A DNA stretch of 57,947 bases, from assembly GCA_035369845.1 (NCBI GenBank), contig DAOOVD010000008.1, positions 1-57,947 on the forward strand, in the 5' to 3' direction. How positions within the stretch are numbered: position 1 is the first letter of the stretch; the number at the start of each line of letters is the position of its first letter. Made by a program: the position numbers and the translations under genes. The stretch is from DAOOVD01 sp035369845 (GTDB taxonomy: Bacteria > Bacillota > Desulfotomaculia > Desulfotomaculales > Pelotomaculaceae). The notes beneath the pieces were generated by a model. The model was not told the DNA's origin and searched no databases. It saw nothing but the letters and a program-made list of their open reading frames with translations. Shown piece by piece: positions 1 through 7,771 of the stretch.

Positions 1-1
1 C

Positions 2-196
2 AACGATGCTGGCATAGCAAACGAACTCGACGAGGCGAGATGTGACACCTTCGATACGCTTTCCCTATACTACCTTGAGTCTCGCTACGGGGAAAGTTGG
101 GGAGAATTGCTCAAGAAGTGCACCGAACCCGCAGTTAAAGACCTGCTTGAAAAAACAAGGGGGATTTTCTTATGGTTAAAGACAAGGTTGAGATAA
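2..196 (+). CDS. HEPN-domain protein, C-terminal part (5' end outside window)
   Basis: An open frame enters from the left edge and stops at 194-196. The visible 64 residues have the look of a HEPN-domain C-terminus: an acidic helix, an LYYLESRYG segment like the YY..xRYP motif of the family, then a helix ending in charged residues. It overlaps the following nucleotidyltransferase by 25 bp, the usual HEPN/MNT toxin-antitoxin arrangement. HEPN partners are often RNases with an R-x4-6-H motif; that motif is not in the visible part, so activity cannot be judged. Confidence 0.6.
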   Translation, partial: NDAGIANELDEARCDTFDTLSLYYLESRYGESWGELLKKCTEPAVKDLLEKTRGIFLWLKTRLR

Positions 197-498
197 ATAT
201 AAAAAAATACCTAGGGGTTCTCAGATCCAAGGATATAAAAGTTAATAAGGCCATTCTTTATGGTTCATACGCAGTAGGTGCCGCCGACAGGGACAGCGAC
301 ATAGACCTGGCCATTATATCCCCGGACCTGGGCCGGGATAGGTTCGACGAAACTCTTATGCTCAAAAAACTGGCCCGTACCATTGACCCGAATATTTCAC
401 CGCGACCGTATTCGGTAAACCAGTACCAAACTGCGAAGAAGGGCGACTTCCTCTTCGACGAGATTATAAAGAAGGGTAAAATAATATACGACGAGTAA
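172..498 (+). CDS. MNT-type minimal nucleotidyltransferase (HEPN/MNT antitoxin partner)
   Basis: A 108-residue protein with the polymerase-beta nucleotidyltransferase signature: GS at residues 31-32 followed by SDIDLAI, which gives the metal-binding D43 and D45. The length is typical of stand-alone MNT proteins. Family members paired with HEPN proteins act as antitoxins, in some cases by AMPylating the HEPN toxin; that role here is inferred from the 25-bp overlap with the upstream HEPN frame. The ATG at 172 follows a GGGGGATT ribosome binding site. A GC-rich hairpin lies downstream at 629-648. Confidence 0.8.
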   Translation: MVKDKVEINIKKYLGVLRSKDIKVNKAILYGSYAVGAADRDSDIDLAIISPDLGRDRFDETLMLKKLARTIDPNISPRPYSVNQYQTAKKGDFLFDEIIKKGKIIYDE

Positions 499-500
499 TA

Positions 501-713
501 TACTGTGACTTTTTACATCAAACCCTCCAGAACCGGGGGGATCTTGTTATCGCCTTTATCCACACCAGGCCGTACGATGCCCAAGCCAGGGGTTATGGAG
601 AGTTGCGATCTTATATGAATAAATTTATCCCGGCCCTTTCAGGCCGGGAAGTTTTCGGCCGCCGCCTTCATGATCACGTCGTTGCTGTGTTTGGTTTGGT
701 TCCCCGCAAATAA
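501..713 (+). pseudogene. possible gene remnant, unidentified
   Basis: This frame stays open for about 70 codons between the MNT gene and the convergent stalk-domain gene. It has no good start and ends at TAA 711-713. The conceptual product contains a hydrophobic LVIAFIH stretch and a basic C-terminus. I do not recognise it. It may be the tail of a deleted gene or chance, since the stretch is GC-rich. The hairpin at 629-648 lies inside it. Confidence 0.2.
629..648. terminator. hairpin between convergent genes
   Basis: CCCGGCC and GGCCGGG arms enclose a six-base loop. It sits between the convergent MNT gene and the stalk-domain gene. The T-tracts are weak on both sides (AAGTTTT on plus, ATAAATTTATT on minus), so it could be a poor bidirectional terminator. 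Confidence 0.4.
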
Positions 714-717
714 GTTA

Positions 718-731
718 AGTGCCTGGCACCT
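718..731. repeat. GTGCCTGGCAC-type palindromic motif
   Basis: The near-palindrome AGTGCCTGGCACCT lies just beyond the stop of the stalk-domain gene. Sequences of this kind occur at the ends of IS200-like/REP-associated elements in many bacteria. No transposase is visible, so this could be an element scar or chance. Confidence 0.35.
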
Positions 732-739
732 ATAAAAAA

Positions 740-1564
740 TCAGTCTGAAAAAAATTTGAGTTTATAAGATGAATATGCGGGTCCATTTTCCAGTTTGATT
801 TTAAACTCGCGTGACCTGCCCAATTCAAAATCCTCTATGCTTTTCTCACCGAAATTAACCATCCTGCCATTCTCGTCAAACAAGGCCACCTGCGCTACCG
901 GATGCTTGTACTCTCTTTCAAGATCCTCGTCCGTCCGTTCGACTTCCCCGGTAACGTAAAGTGAATCATTATAAATATCCGGATCCCGGGAAAATCTCAC
1001 GTCAGTGAAGACCACATCGGCAGGAGTGACGTCAACTTCGTCGGAAACGGAAAAGCTGAAGTTTGCCCTGTCATATAAGTAGCCTTTGTCGGAAAAAGAC
1101 CTCAGCCTGAAAAAAGCGGTCTCACCCGGCGTTATCCCGGCCGGCAGTGTTGTGGACAAACTGTCTATTACATTCCCGCCGGAGTCAATAACTTTAGCTT
1201 TTACCTCCACTTTCTTAAAGGTTTTTTTGGATTGGTTTTTAACTTCGCCCAGAATAACGAAACCATACTCCTTGTCAACCTTGTTGTAAGAAACGACACC
1301 AAACTCAGGCATATTCTCCGGGGAGGTCAAAATTACCGATCTCGACGCCTCATCCCACCTGACATCTATTCCCAGCGCCTCTGAGATAACCCTGATCGGC
1401 ACGAAGGCCCTGTCGTTGATAATCTGCGGCGGCACGTCGGAATGGATCTCCCTGCCGTCGAGAATAATTTTAACAGGCCTTTCCGCCCCAAAAGCAACTG
1501 CCGACATAGTGAGAATTACGCCGGTTATTATTCCGGCAATTATTCCGGCAATATTTTTCTTCAC
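740..1564 (-). CDS. secreted stalk-domain (copper amine oxidase-like) protein with FxLYD domain
   Basis: A 274-residue secreted protein. A Lys-rich start and hydrophobic core up to about residue 27 form a signal peptide. Residues 29-85 match the copper-amine-oxidase-like stalk domain (FVPIRVISEALG followed by VRWDEASRSV). Residues 95-175 have a GEVKNQSKKTFKKVEV pattern typical of FxLYD beta-sandwich domains, and a second Ig-like part (VTGEVERTDEDLE) follows. It starts at GTG 1564 with GGAGGTG seven bases upstream. A wall- or surface-associated binding protein is likely; no catalytic function is claimed. It is the last of four consecutive minus-strand envelope genes. Confidence 0.8.
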   Translation of the reverse strand: MKKNIAGIIAGIITGVILTMSAVAFGAERPVKIILDGREIHSDVPPQIINDRAFVPIRVISEALGIDVRWDEASRSVILTSPENMPEFGVVSYNKVDKEYGFVILGEVKNQSKKTFKKVEVKAKVIDSGGNVIDSLSTTLPAGITPGETAFFRLRSFSDKGYLYDRANFSFSVSDEVDVTPADVVFTDVRFSRDPDIYNDSLYVTGEVERTDEDLEREYKHPVAQVALFDENGRMVNFGEKSIEDFELGRSREFKIKLENGPAYSSYKLKFFSD

Positions 1565-1585
1565 AGCTAATCACCTCCGGAATGC

Positions 1586-1613
1586 GTTATAAAAGGTGGT
1601 TCTTTCAATTCAA
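1586..1613 (-). promoter_or_regulatory. putative sigma-A promoter of the FxLYD stalk gene
   Basis: On the minus strand TTGAAT, 16 bases and TATAAC are followed almost at once by the GGAGGTG ribosome binding site, which implies a very short leader. Confidence 0.35.
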
Positions 1614-1738
1614 AATTTTCCCTCATAAAAAGATATTTTCTAAATAATTCGCCACATATGAGGCAATCCCTCTATATTATTCAAATCATAAAAACATATG
1701 CAAGATGGCCCCTGGTGAACGGCCAAAGGGCTTACGGA

Positions 1739-3139
1739 TTATTTCACATAAAGGTAAACTTTCCGGGCAACCGAATCCCACTGAACATCAACCCCCAGAG
1801 CTTCAGCAACCCAGTTCTGGGAAACCATAACGCGACCGGGTTCGTCAATTTCAGAAACAACGTCCATCTTCAAGGCTGTATTATTTATATAGGCAATATC
1901 GCTGCCCACCGTAAATCTTATTGCCCTTTCCCCTCTTTTAATTTCCACCGTCTGGAGATTCTGACTCCAGGTTATGTCGTTTTTATCAACGCCTAAAGCT
2001 TCAGCAACAAACCTTACAGGAAGGTAAACCTTGCCTTCTTTAAGATACGGGGCGATGTCCATAATCCTGTCAGTACCATTCATACTGTATTTGACGTCAC
2101 CGACACTGAAAACGGCAACGGGTTTTTCTATTTCGGCAACGGTCAATTCCCCGCTCAGGCCCGCCGTGCCGCCGGCTTTAACTTTCAAATCGCCGGTAAT
2201 ACCTGGTTCCAAAAACACTTCCAGATCATCCAGTTCGAGTGTGGAAGCATTTTCCGAAGTGCCGATAAATTTAAATTCCGCAATCCTGCCGCTGTCCCCG
2301 GAGGAACTCACCGGTTCAATTCTCAGGTTGCCGTCGCTGTCCGTGTCCAGTTTCGTCCATTTTGCGCCAGCCGGCAATTGCAGGGTGAGAGTGCGTCCAT
2401 CGGCCACGCTTCCCGCAACGGCTTCCGTAATCATAATCTCGCCGATTTTTTGTTCCTGTGCCCCGGCGTAAACCTTAGGGACATTTTTACACTCTATCTT
2501 ATTATCGGGATGAGTACCTCTCCCGACAACCTTTCCGCTTTCAGCACCGCCGCCGGAAAAGCCCGACCCCGGCGGAGCGTCTATCGCCAAAGTCACAAAA
2601 CCCCTGTATCCGCTCTTAACATATATTCTATTTAAATAAATATACAAAAAGCAATCCTGACCGGGAGCAGGCTCCTCGACAATTTCAACCTTAACTTCAT
2701 TTTCGCTGGTGCTTTCAATATTGAGTACGGGGGTCGCGCCCTTGAAAAGCCCGTTGTCAACGCCGTTATACCTTCGCGGCACTCTTATGTAATTTGCGCC
2801 GCCGTATATTGCAGAATCGGCAGTAAAGACGGCGGCATTCCACTCGGAAGCCGTCTGGCGGAATGCTGAGGCCGCTTCCCAGCCGGATTGAAGCTCCGCC
2901 GTGGTCCAGATGAAACCGGACGGCAAACGGAAGATCACGGTATCGCCTTCATGCAGTTGTCCGGCAGTAAAGCTCGCAAACACAGCCCCCAATTCGTTCA
3001 CGGCGTTGTCGCCCACAGCGGGCGTCTGCAACGGTCTATAGACACCGGCATCTGCAGCAGGAAGCGTTTTGAACAGGACAAAATTTACCGCCAGCACTAA
3101 CGACAGCAGAATTGACACGCTTTTGCCCCGAAGACCCAT
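1739..3139 (-). CDS. secreted stalk-domain surface protein (466 aa)
   Basis: The frame is open to 3253, but ATG at 3139 is preceded by GGGAGGG at good spacing and begins a clear signal peptide (MGLRGKSVSILLSLVLAV). The mature part starts with two beta-rich units, each opening with an LG/IG-x-hydrophobic strand, an acidic turn and an LPxGxxW motif (RLPSGFIW, QLPAGAKW). The last 125 residues hold a double stalk domain (YLPVRFVAEALGV; VSQNWVAEALGV). The architecture is a shorter version of the 790-residue protein at 4653-7025, so the two are paralogues. It is probably a surface-layer or wall protein; function inferred from composition and neighbours. Confidence 0.78.
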   Translation of the reverse strand: MGLRGKSVSILLSLVLAVNFVLFKTLPAADAGVYRPLQTPAVGDNAVNELGAVFASFTAGQLHEGDTVIFRLPSGFIWTTAELQSGWEAASAFRQTASEWNAAVFTADSAIYGGANYIRVPRRYNGVDNGLFKGATPVLNIESTSENEVKVEIVEEPAPGQDCFLYIYLNRIYVKSGYRGFVTLAIDAPPGSGFSGGGAESGKVVGRGTHPDNKIECKNVPKVYAGAQEQKIGEIMITEAVAGSVADGRTLTLQLPAGAKWTKLDTDSDGNLRIEPVSSSGDSGRIAEFKFIGTSENASTLELDDLEVFLEPGITGDLKVKAGGTAGLSGELTVAEIEKPVAVFSVGDVKYSMNGTDRIMDIAPYLKEGKVYLPVRFVAEALGVDKNDITWSQNLQTVEIKRGERAIRFTVGSDIAYINNTALKMDVVSEIDEPGRVMVSQNWVAEALGVDVQWDSVARKVYLYVK

Positions 3140-3173
3140 CAGTTTCCCTCCCATAAATTTATTAAAAATTAAT

Positions 3174-3202
3174 TCTATACTATTACCATTTTTACCTGCC
3201 AA
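3174..3202 (-). promoter_or_regulatory. putative sigma-A promoter of the 466-aa stalk gene
   Basis: Minus strand TTGGCA, 17 bases, TATAGA, about 35 bases upstream of the ATG at 3139. It lies downstream of the terminator at 3260-3289, so this gene probably has its own transcription start. Confidence 0.45.
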
Positions 3203-3259
3203 AGCCAGCTTGCTTAATCTCAGATCCACATGTTTGCAACCTTCCATATTCACTTATTA

Positions 3260-3289
3260 AGATAAAGAAACCGCCTGACAGCGGCGGTT
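3260..3289 (-). terminator. rho-independent terminator of the TolC-like gene
   Basis: Minus strand AACCGCC, a seven-base loop and GGCGGTT are followed by TTCTTTATCTT. It is about 50 bp beyond the TolC-like stop. Confidence 0.7.
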
Positions 3290-3340
3290 ATACTGCGAAA
3301 AGCCAAATTAGCTGCATTTATTTTTCTCCTTAGAGTCTCA

Positions 3341-4432
3341 TCAAGAATAGGTCCAAGGTTTACGAAAGTAGACGGTCAGCATTTCATGGCTACAGGCAAG
3401 ATCCGTCAAATCCTTGTTAGCCTGCGCCAGGGCCACCTCCGCCGCCAGCACTTCAGCCTGAGTCGCCATCCCGACTTCGTATTTTACCTTTGTCACGCGC
3501 AGCGTTTCTTCCGCCATTCTTTTGCTTTCCAGTTTTCCGCTATACTGCTCCTCATATTGCAGAATAGAATAATAAAGGGTCCGGACCACTTTGTCAAGCT
3601 TCTCTTTTGCCTCCTGGAGAGAAACGTTAGCCTTTTCTATGTCAATCTCTTTGGCTTCGTAAGGTTCCGAAATAGCGGAACGGTCACCGGCAAAGTAAAG
3701 ATTCTCCTTCAGTTTGGCCAGGTCGATATTCATATTGGCCAAAAAGACCGACGGGCTCGTTTCTATGGCGCGCTGCACCTCCGTGTCGAGATTGTCGATA
3801 ACCAGCGGGGTTACTGCCGGTTTTTCTATCAACACCGGACGGTCATTCGGCCATAGGCCCACCAAATTATTGAACTTCTGGTAGGCGTCGTCCAGCGCCT
3901 TGCGCGCCGCGGTCAGAGACGCCTCAGTTCCCGCCGCCGTAGTTTCCGCCTGGATCAGATCCGACTGATTCACCGTCCCCACCCGATATCCTATCCGGGC
4001 AATGCGCAGTTTTTCTTTATTGCTTTTCAACTGGGCCTCCAACAGGGCGACATTGTCCTGCGCCTGCAAAATGGCGTTATACGCCTGATAAACGGACGCG
4101 ACTACCGAATCCTTTGTCGTATCATATGTTTTTTTGGCCGACTGCCAGTTCTGGTCGGAAGTAACGAATTTTATGTAATTCTGCTCAGCCTCAGGCGACG
4201 CCGTGTTATCCTGCGGCACAAACTTTACGTCGTCATAACTGAACTCCCTCAGTTCATACGCCCGGTCGACATCATACTGAGCCTTCTTAACCGCCTCACT
4301 ATGCTCCAACGCCCTGTCCACAGCCTGCTGAAGGGTAAATTCCGGCGTGGCCGGCTCCCTGGCCCAGGCAGCAGACATTACAAGAAAAACCGATATGAAA
4401 CTCAGCGCGATCGATAATAGAAACTTTCGCAC
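3341..4432 (-). CDS. TolC-like outer-membrane-efflux-family protein without barrel strands
   Basis: A 363-residue secreted protein. GTG at 4432 is preferred over GTG 4441 because GGGGAG is then correctly spaced and the product begins MRKFLLSIALSF, a signal peptide ending near AWA. The rest shows the duplicated helical OEP repeats of TolC: FTLQQAVDRALEHS, a long coiled coil (LLEAQLKSNKEKLRIARIGY followed by RVGTVNQSDLIQAE), and the second copy ending VKYEVGMATQAEVLAAEVALAQA. E. coli TolC is about 100 residues longer and has amphipathic beta-hairpins between its helices; here those places hold short polar stretches, so no beta-barrel is apparent. In a wall-bound Firmicute it may be a wall-spanning helical conduit or surface coiled coil. 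The efflux operon at 16.8-21.7 kb is a candidate partner (inference). Confidence 0.75.
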   Translation of the reverse strand: MRKFLLSIALSFISVFLVMSAAWAREPATPEFTLQQAVDRALEHSEAVKKAQYDVDRAYELREFSYDDVKFVPQDNTASPEAEQNYIKFVTSDQNWQSAKKTYDTTKDSVVASVYQAYNAILQAQDNVALLEAQLKSNKEKLRIARIGYRVGTVNQSDLIQAETTAAGTEASLTAARKALDDAYQKFNNLVGLWPNDRPVLIEKPAVTPLVIDNLDTEVQRAIETSPSVFLANMNIDLAKLKENLYFAGDRSAISEPYEAKEIDIEKANVSLQEAKEKLDKVVRTLYYSILQYEEQYSGKLESKRMAEETLRVTKVKYEVGMATQAEVLAAEVALAQANKDLTDLACSHEMLTVYFRKPWTYS

Positions 4433-4487
4433 GGGCAACACTCCCCTTACCGAAAAAATATCAATCTCTGATGCAATTGTTTTAAAA

Positions 4488-4521
4488 GATTAACAATGTT
4501 TTGAGCCGGATATTGTTAATC
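4488..4521. promoter_or_regulatory. 10-bp inverted repeat in the TolC-like gene leader
   Basis: GATTAACAAT and ATTGTTAATC are perfect arms separated by 14 bases. The repeat lies 15-50 bases downstream of the predicted start of transcription and upstream of the coding start, so it could be a repressor site or a leader hairpin. Confidence 0.45.
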
Positions 4522-4543
4522 TGATTAATTAATTAGCAATTTA

Positions 4544-4572
4544 AGTATATCCTGGCATATGCTCTCCGTCAA
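4544..4572 (-). promoter_or_regulatory. putative sigma-A promoter of the TolC-like gene
   Basis: Minus strand TTGACG, 17 bases, TATACT. It is a strong match with optimal spacing, about 110 bp upstream of the GTG start. Confidence 0.65.
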
Positions 4573-4605
4573 GATGCAATTTTGATAAGTCCGTTATTAA
4601 TGAAA

Positions 4606-4634
4606 GAATCCGGATTCGCAAGGAATCCGGATTC
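4606..4634 (-). terminator. hairpin terminator after the 790-aa stalk protein gene
   Basis: Two copies of the self-palindromic GAATCCGGATTC form a perfect 12-bp stem with a five-base loop, followed on the minus strand by TTTCATTAAT. The same palindrome core occurs at 36299-36316. Confidence 0.6.
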
Positions 4635-4652
4635 CGGTAGAAGCTTACAGGG

Positions 4653-7025
4653 TTACTGGGTTACGGTGACGGTCTGGGTGGCGTCGTCCCAGGTCAGGGT
4701 GGCGCCCAGGGCCTGACCTACCCAGCGGATGGGCAGCATGGTGCGGCCGGGATCGACCAGTTCGGGAGCAACGTCCATGTTAAAGGCCACGCCGTTGATG
4801 TACATGGTGGTACTGCCGATGGTCAGCTTGACCACGCGGTCGCCCTTGATCAGGACCACGGTCTGGTCGGCCTGGTTCCACATAATGTTGTCGCTGGAAA
4901 CACCCAGGGCTTCAGCAACGTACCTTACCGGCATGTAGGTCCGGTCGTTCTTCAGGTACGGGGCGACGTCCATGGTCTTCTCCACACCGTTTACGGTGTA
5001 CTTGGTGTCGCCAATCTTGAAGACCGCATTGGCCCTTTGTTCGCCGGGAGCAGGAGTTACGCAGGTAGCCAGAATCGCGCTGGCGACCTCGTCGGCACCC
5101 GGGAACGCGCCGTCTTCGTCACGGGTGAAGATGACATCCTCGTTCGGCGAAGTCCCAAAGACATAGCTGCTGTCATGATCTTGATTAGCAGCATCGTAGT
5201 TGTAGTAATCATCCAAGGTACCCAGGTCGTTTACTTCGTTAACGGCCAGGCCGCCTACTTTCACCTTGATGTCGCCCACCGGCACGGTGCGGTCGACATC
5301 CAGCTTGATGCCGCTGATCTTGATGGTGGAGGCTACGGTGCTTTCGGCGTCGACAGGGATGATGATCCTGCTGTCGTCATCACTCAGCCGGACATTGTCG
5401 GCGTCGACGTCCAGGTCGCCTTCGGTGACCTCTACCGTCGGCTCATCGGAGAAGCTGACGCCGTCGGGCAGCCAGACTTCGAGGTTTTCATCGTCGGAAA
5501 TGGCTTCGGCCATACTTTCAATGATGGTGATTTCCCCGACAGGCTGGTCTGTCAGACCGATCTTGACTTCCTTCTTGTCTGAAACGGTCATGGTTACCGG
5601 CGCTTTAATCTTGGCCACGGTTATTTTATCGGTTTCTATTTCGGCGGTGCCGCCGATTTCAATAACCAGGTCACCGGTAACATCGCCGGCCAGGATCACT
5701 TCGGCGTCTTCCAGGGTGATCTTGCCGGGCTCATCTGCGTTTGCATCGTTATCGACCCATAACTTCAAAGTCTGGCCATCCGAGCCGACTATGTCGAAAC
5801 CGCCGTTACCTTCGGTGGTATCGATGTCAAGGTCGTTCTCCTGGCTCACGTTAGGCAGGGCGCCCCACTTGGCGTTGGAAGGCAGGGTCAGGGTTATGGT
5901 GCGTCCCTCGGTTAAGCTCGCCGGAGCGCCTTCTTCGATGACGATGTCGCCGATTTTTTGCTCGGTTTTACCGGCCACTACATCGGTCGGAGTGTCGCAC
6001 CTGGCAGTGGCGCTCATTTCAGCATACTTGCCGACCACAAGGGATGAAGGACTGGCATCGGTCGGCCCGCTGATGGTTACGGTCACGTCACCGTACTTGG
6101 CCTTGGTTTCATCTTCCACACTGATTCTCAGCGGCACGCTGAAGTACATAGCCTTGGTAGACTCTCTATGAACGTCCAGATACAAATCACGACCGTCGCG
6201 GGTAAAGGACAGACTGCCATTAGGCGCGGTAGTCGCGTTGTAAGGAGTGAGGAAATCAGTGTCATCACCCCAGAGCCTGGACGGAGTGCCGACAGAACTC
6301 CACTCGAAACCATCCGGCAGGCGGAGCTTTACACTCTCGTTGTCTGCTTCAAAAGAACCTGCCAAAGCTTCTTTAAACCGGAGGGTAATATCATAGTCGT
6401 CGGTGAAGGATTCAACTTCGTCTACAGTAATGGTTACCGCTCCGGAACCAACCTTACCTACTACTACTTCATTGGAACCGAAACCGGAAGAGCTAGGAGC
6501 CTGGGCCACCAGCTTAACTTCACCGCTCTCGCCGGCAGGAATTTTAATTTTCTTAAGGTAAAGGTACATATATCCGTCGTAACTATTTAATTGATTTTGG
6601 TCAGGAGTTTCCAGTTTTAATTGAATTTCGTTTGCAGCTACTCTTTTAACACTAAACACGTTAGTGCCTGCAAAACCGTTAGGATCGTTGCTATAGGAGG
6701 TCGGTATGTTAATAATTTTACCCAAGTTTCCTGCAGCAACATAGTCACCATTGCTAAGTTCACCCAAGCCACTCGCAGTCCAGTCAAATTCAAAATCGCC
6801 GGGAAGTCTGAAGTTGACTGTACCTGCGTTACCGGTGTAAACAGCGCCTGCCACGGTGTGAATCAGAACCGTGCCAAGGTCACTGGTTGAATCATCCGGC
6901 ACAGTCGGCGTCGTCAATGCGGAATATTCCGCGTACGCCAGCGCCGGAGATGCCAGGGGCACCAGCAGGGCCATCAGCATGGACAGCGTGACTAAAATGG
7001 AAAGTATTTTTCTTTTTAACCTCAC
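4653..7025 (-). CDS. large secreted stalk-domain surface protein (790 aa)
   Basis: It starts at GTG 7025 behind AAGGAGGG. Residues 1-31 form a signal peptide (ILVTLSMLMALLVPLASP, cleavage after ALA). Residues 32 to about 660 contain at least four related beta-rich units, each with an acidic strand pair and an LPxGxxx motif: RLPGDFEFDW, RLPDGFEWSS, TLPSNAKWGA, WLPDGVSFSD. The last 125 residues form a double stalk domain (YMPVRYVAEALG; MLPIRWVGQALG). The protein is acidic and Thr/Asp-rich with almost no Cys, like S-layer proteins. A GGAACTT/GTCTAA ECF-type promoter lies upstream at 7291-7319, suggesting control by the sigma factor at 8448. No enzymatic motif is seen. Confidence 0.8.
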   Translation of the reverse strand: MRLKRKILSILVTLSMLMALLVPLASPALAYAEYSALTTPTVPDDSTSDLGTVLIHTVAGAVYTGNAGTVNFRLPGDFEFDWTASGLGELSNGDYVAAGNLGKIINIPTSYSNDPNGFAGTNVFSVKRVAANEIQLKLETPDQNQLNSYDGYMYLYLKKIKIPAGESGEVKLVAQAPSSSGFGSNEVVVGKVGSGAVTITVDEVESFTDDYDITLRFKEALAGSFEADNESVKLRLPDGFEWSSVGTPSRLWGDDTDFLTPYNATTAPNGSLSFTRDGRDLYLDVHRESTKAMYFSVPLRISVEDETKAKYGDVTVTISGPTDASPSSLVVGKYAEMSATARCDTPTDVVAGKTEQKIGDIVIEEGAPASLTEGRTITLTLPSNAKWGALPNVSQENDLDIDTTEGNGGFDIVGSDGQTLKLWVDNDANADEPGKITLEDAEVILAGDVTGDLVIEIGGTAEIETDKITVAKIKAPVTMTVSDKKEVKIGLTDQPVGEITIIESMAEAISDDENLEVWLPDGVSFSDEPTVEVTEGDLDVDADNVRLSDDDSRIIIPVDAESTVASTIKISGIKLDVDRTVPVGDIKVKVGGLAVNEVNDLGTLDDYYNYDAANQDHDSSYVFGTSPNEDVIFTRDEDGAFPGADEVASAILATCVTPAPGEQRANAVFKIGDTKYTVNGVEKTMDVAPYLKNDRTYMPVRYVAEALGVSSDNIMWNQADQTVVLIKGDRVVKLTIGSTTMYINGVAFNMDVAPELVDPGRTMLPIRWVGQALGATLTWDDATQTVTVTQ

Positions 7026-7290
7026 TTATTTCCCTCCTTGAAAGTGATTTTAGGAATTTTGGGGCCGTTTCGGGCTATGAACCTTTCAACCGCCCTTTTG
7101 AAGCAATGCTTTTTTTCATCCCCCCTTAAGCGTGATGAGAAATCCAAAACTTTTGCGCCAAAAATGCTGCGAACCCTGCTTCTTCCTGCGCCGTCACCTT
7201 ATTACGGAAGGCAACGATATGACACATTCTACATTGGCAGACAAATTCCTGCCGGACAGACTGTCTTTTCCTCCGTTGCTTCCTGGTTAG
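7026..7290 (-). other. long 5' leader of the 790-aa stalk protein gene
   Basis: About 265 bases separate the ECF-type promoter from the GTG start. Frames in this stretch look like chance and have no ribosome binding site. I found no known riboswitch core. The leader may confer mRNA stability or hold a second promoter. Confidence 0.4.
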
Positions 7291-7319
7291 TTAGACAGCC
7301 AGTTAACTCCAAAAGTTCC
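7291..7319 (-). promoter_or_regulatory. ECF-type promoter upstream of the 790-aa stalk protein
   Basis: Minus strand GGAACTT, 16 bases, GTCTAA. The boxes, the spacing and the first bases after each box (GGAACTTTTG and TGTCTAAC) are the same as those upstream of the ECF sigma gene at 8378-8406. Confidence 0.65.
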
Positions 7320-7444
7320 ACCGGCGGAAAAAAATTTTTAAAATACTCAGGGACGGCGTTTCTGCTTATCCAGATACGCGAAAGAATCACAAAGGAGCCT
7401 GTTTACTCCAGAATATTCTCCAGATGGAACTATTCGTCTTGCAG

Positions 7445-7473
7445 TTGTCAATATCTGCAAAATAAAGTATTAT
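7445..7473 (+). promoter_or_regulatory. sigma-A promoter of the first VapBC pair
   Basis: TTGTCA, 17 bases, TATTAT, about 40 bases upstream of the ATG at 7514. GGGAGG precedes the start. Confidence 0.65.
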
Positions 7474-7513
7474 TATTTTAGTATTACAGCACAAGTAAGG
7501 GAGGCTTTAAACA

Positions 7514-7771
7514 ATGCCTGCACGCGCACAGGGAATTACCAGGCTTACAAGAAAATTTCAGACCTCGGTTCCCAAAAAAATATGCCAGGTAAAAGGATTT
7601 GAGCCGGGCGACCGGATTGCCTGGATATTGAACAGTGACGGGACCTTGACGTTGCAAAAAATTGTAGACGACAAGGCGCTGGACGAGTTCGTCGGGATAA
7701 TTAAAACCACAAAGTCCACAGCGGATATAATAGAGGAATTGCGGGGGCCGCGACATGAAAACGGCCGTTGA
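7514..7771 (+). CDS. AbrB/SpoVT-type antitoxin (VapB-like)
   Basis: An 85-residue protein. The N-terminal half has the swapped-hairpin AbrB pattern (RKFQTSVPKKICQVKGFEPGD, then a strand ending TLTLQKI) that binds DNA and autoregulates such operons. The C-terminal helix (TADIIEEL) would be the toxin-binding tail. It overlaps the PIN toxin start by 17 bp, typical of translationally coupled antitoxin-toxin pairs. A good promoter lies at 7445-7473. Confidence 0.78.
   Translation: MPARAQGITRLTRKFQTSVPKKICQVKGFEPGDRIAWILNSDGTLTLQKIVDDKALDEFVGIIKTTKSTADIIEELRGPRHENGR

Noticed and set aside
7038..7481. 147-codon frame upstream of the first VapBC pair
   Set aside because: No ribosome binding site and no recognisable content; it crosses the minus-strand ECF promoter and leader of the 790-aa stalk gene.
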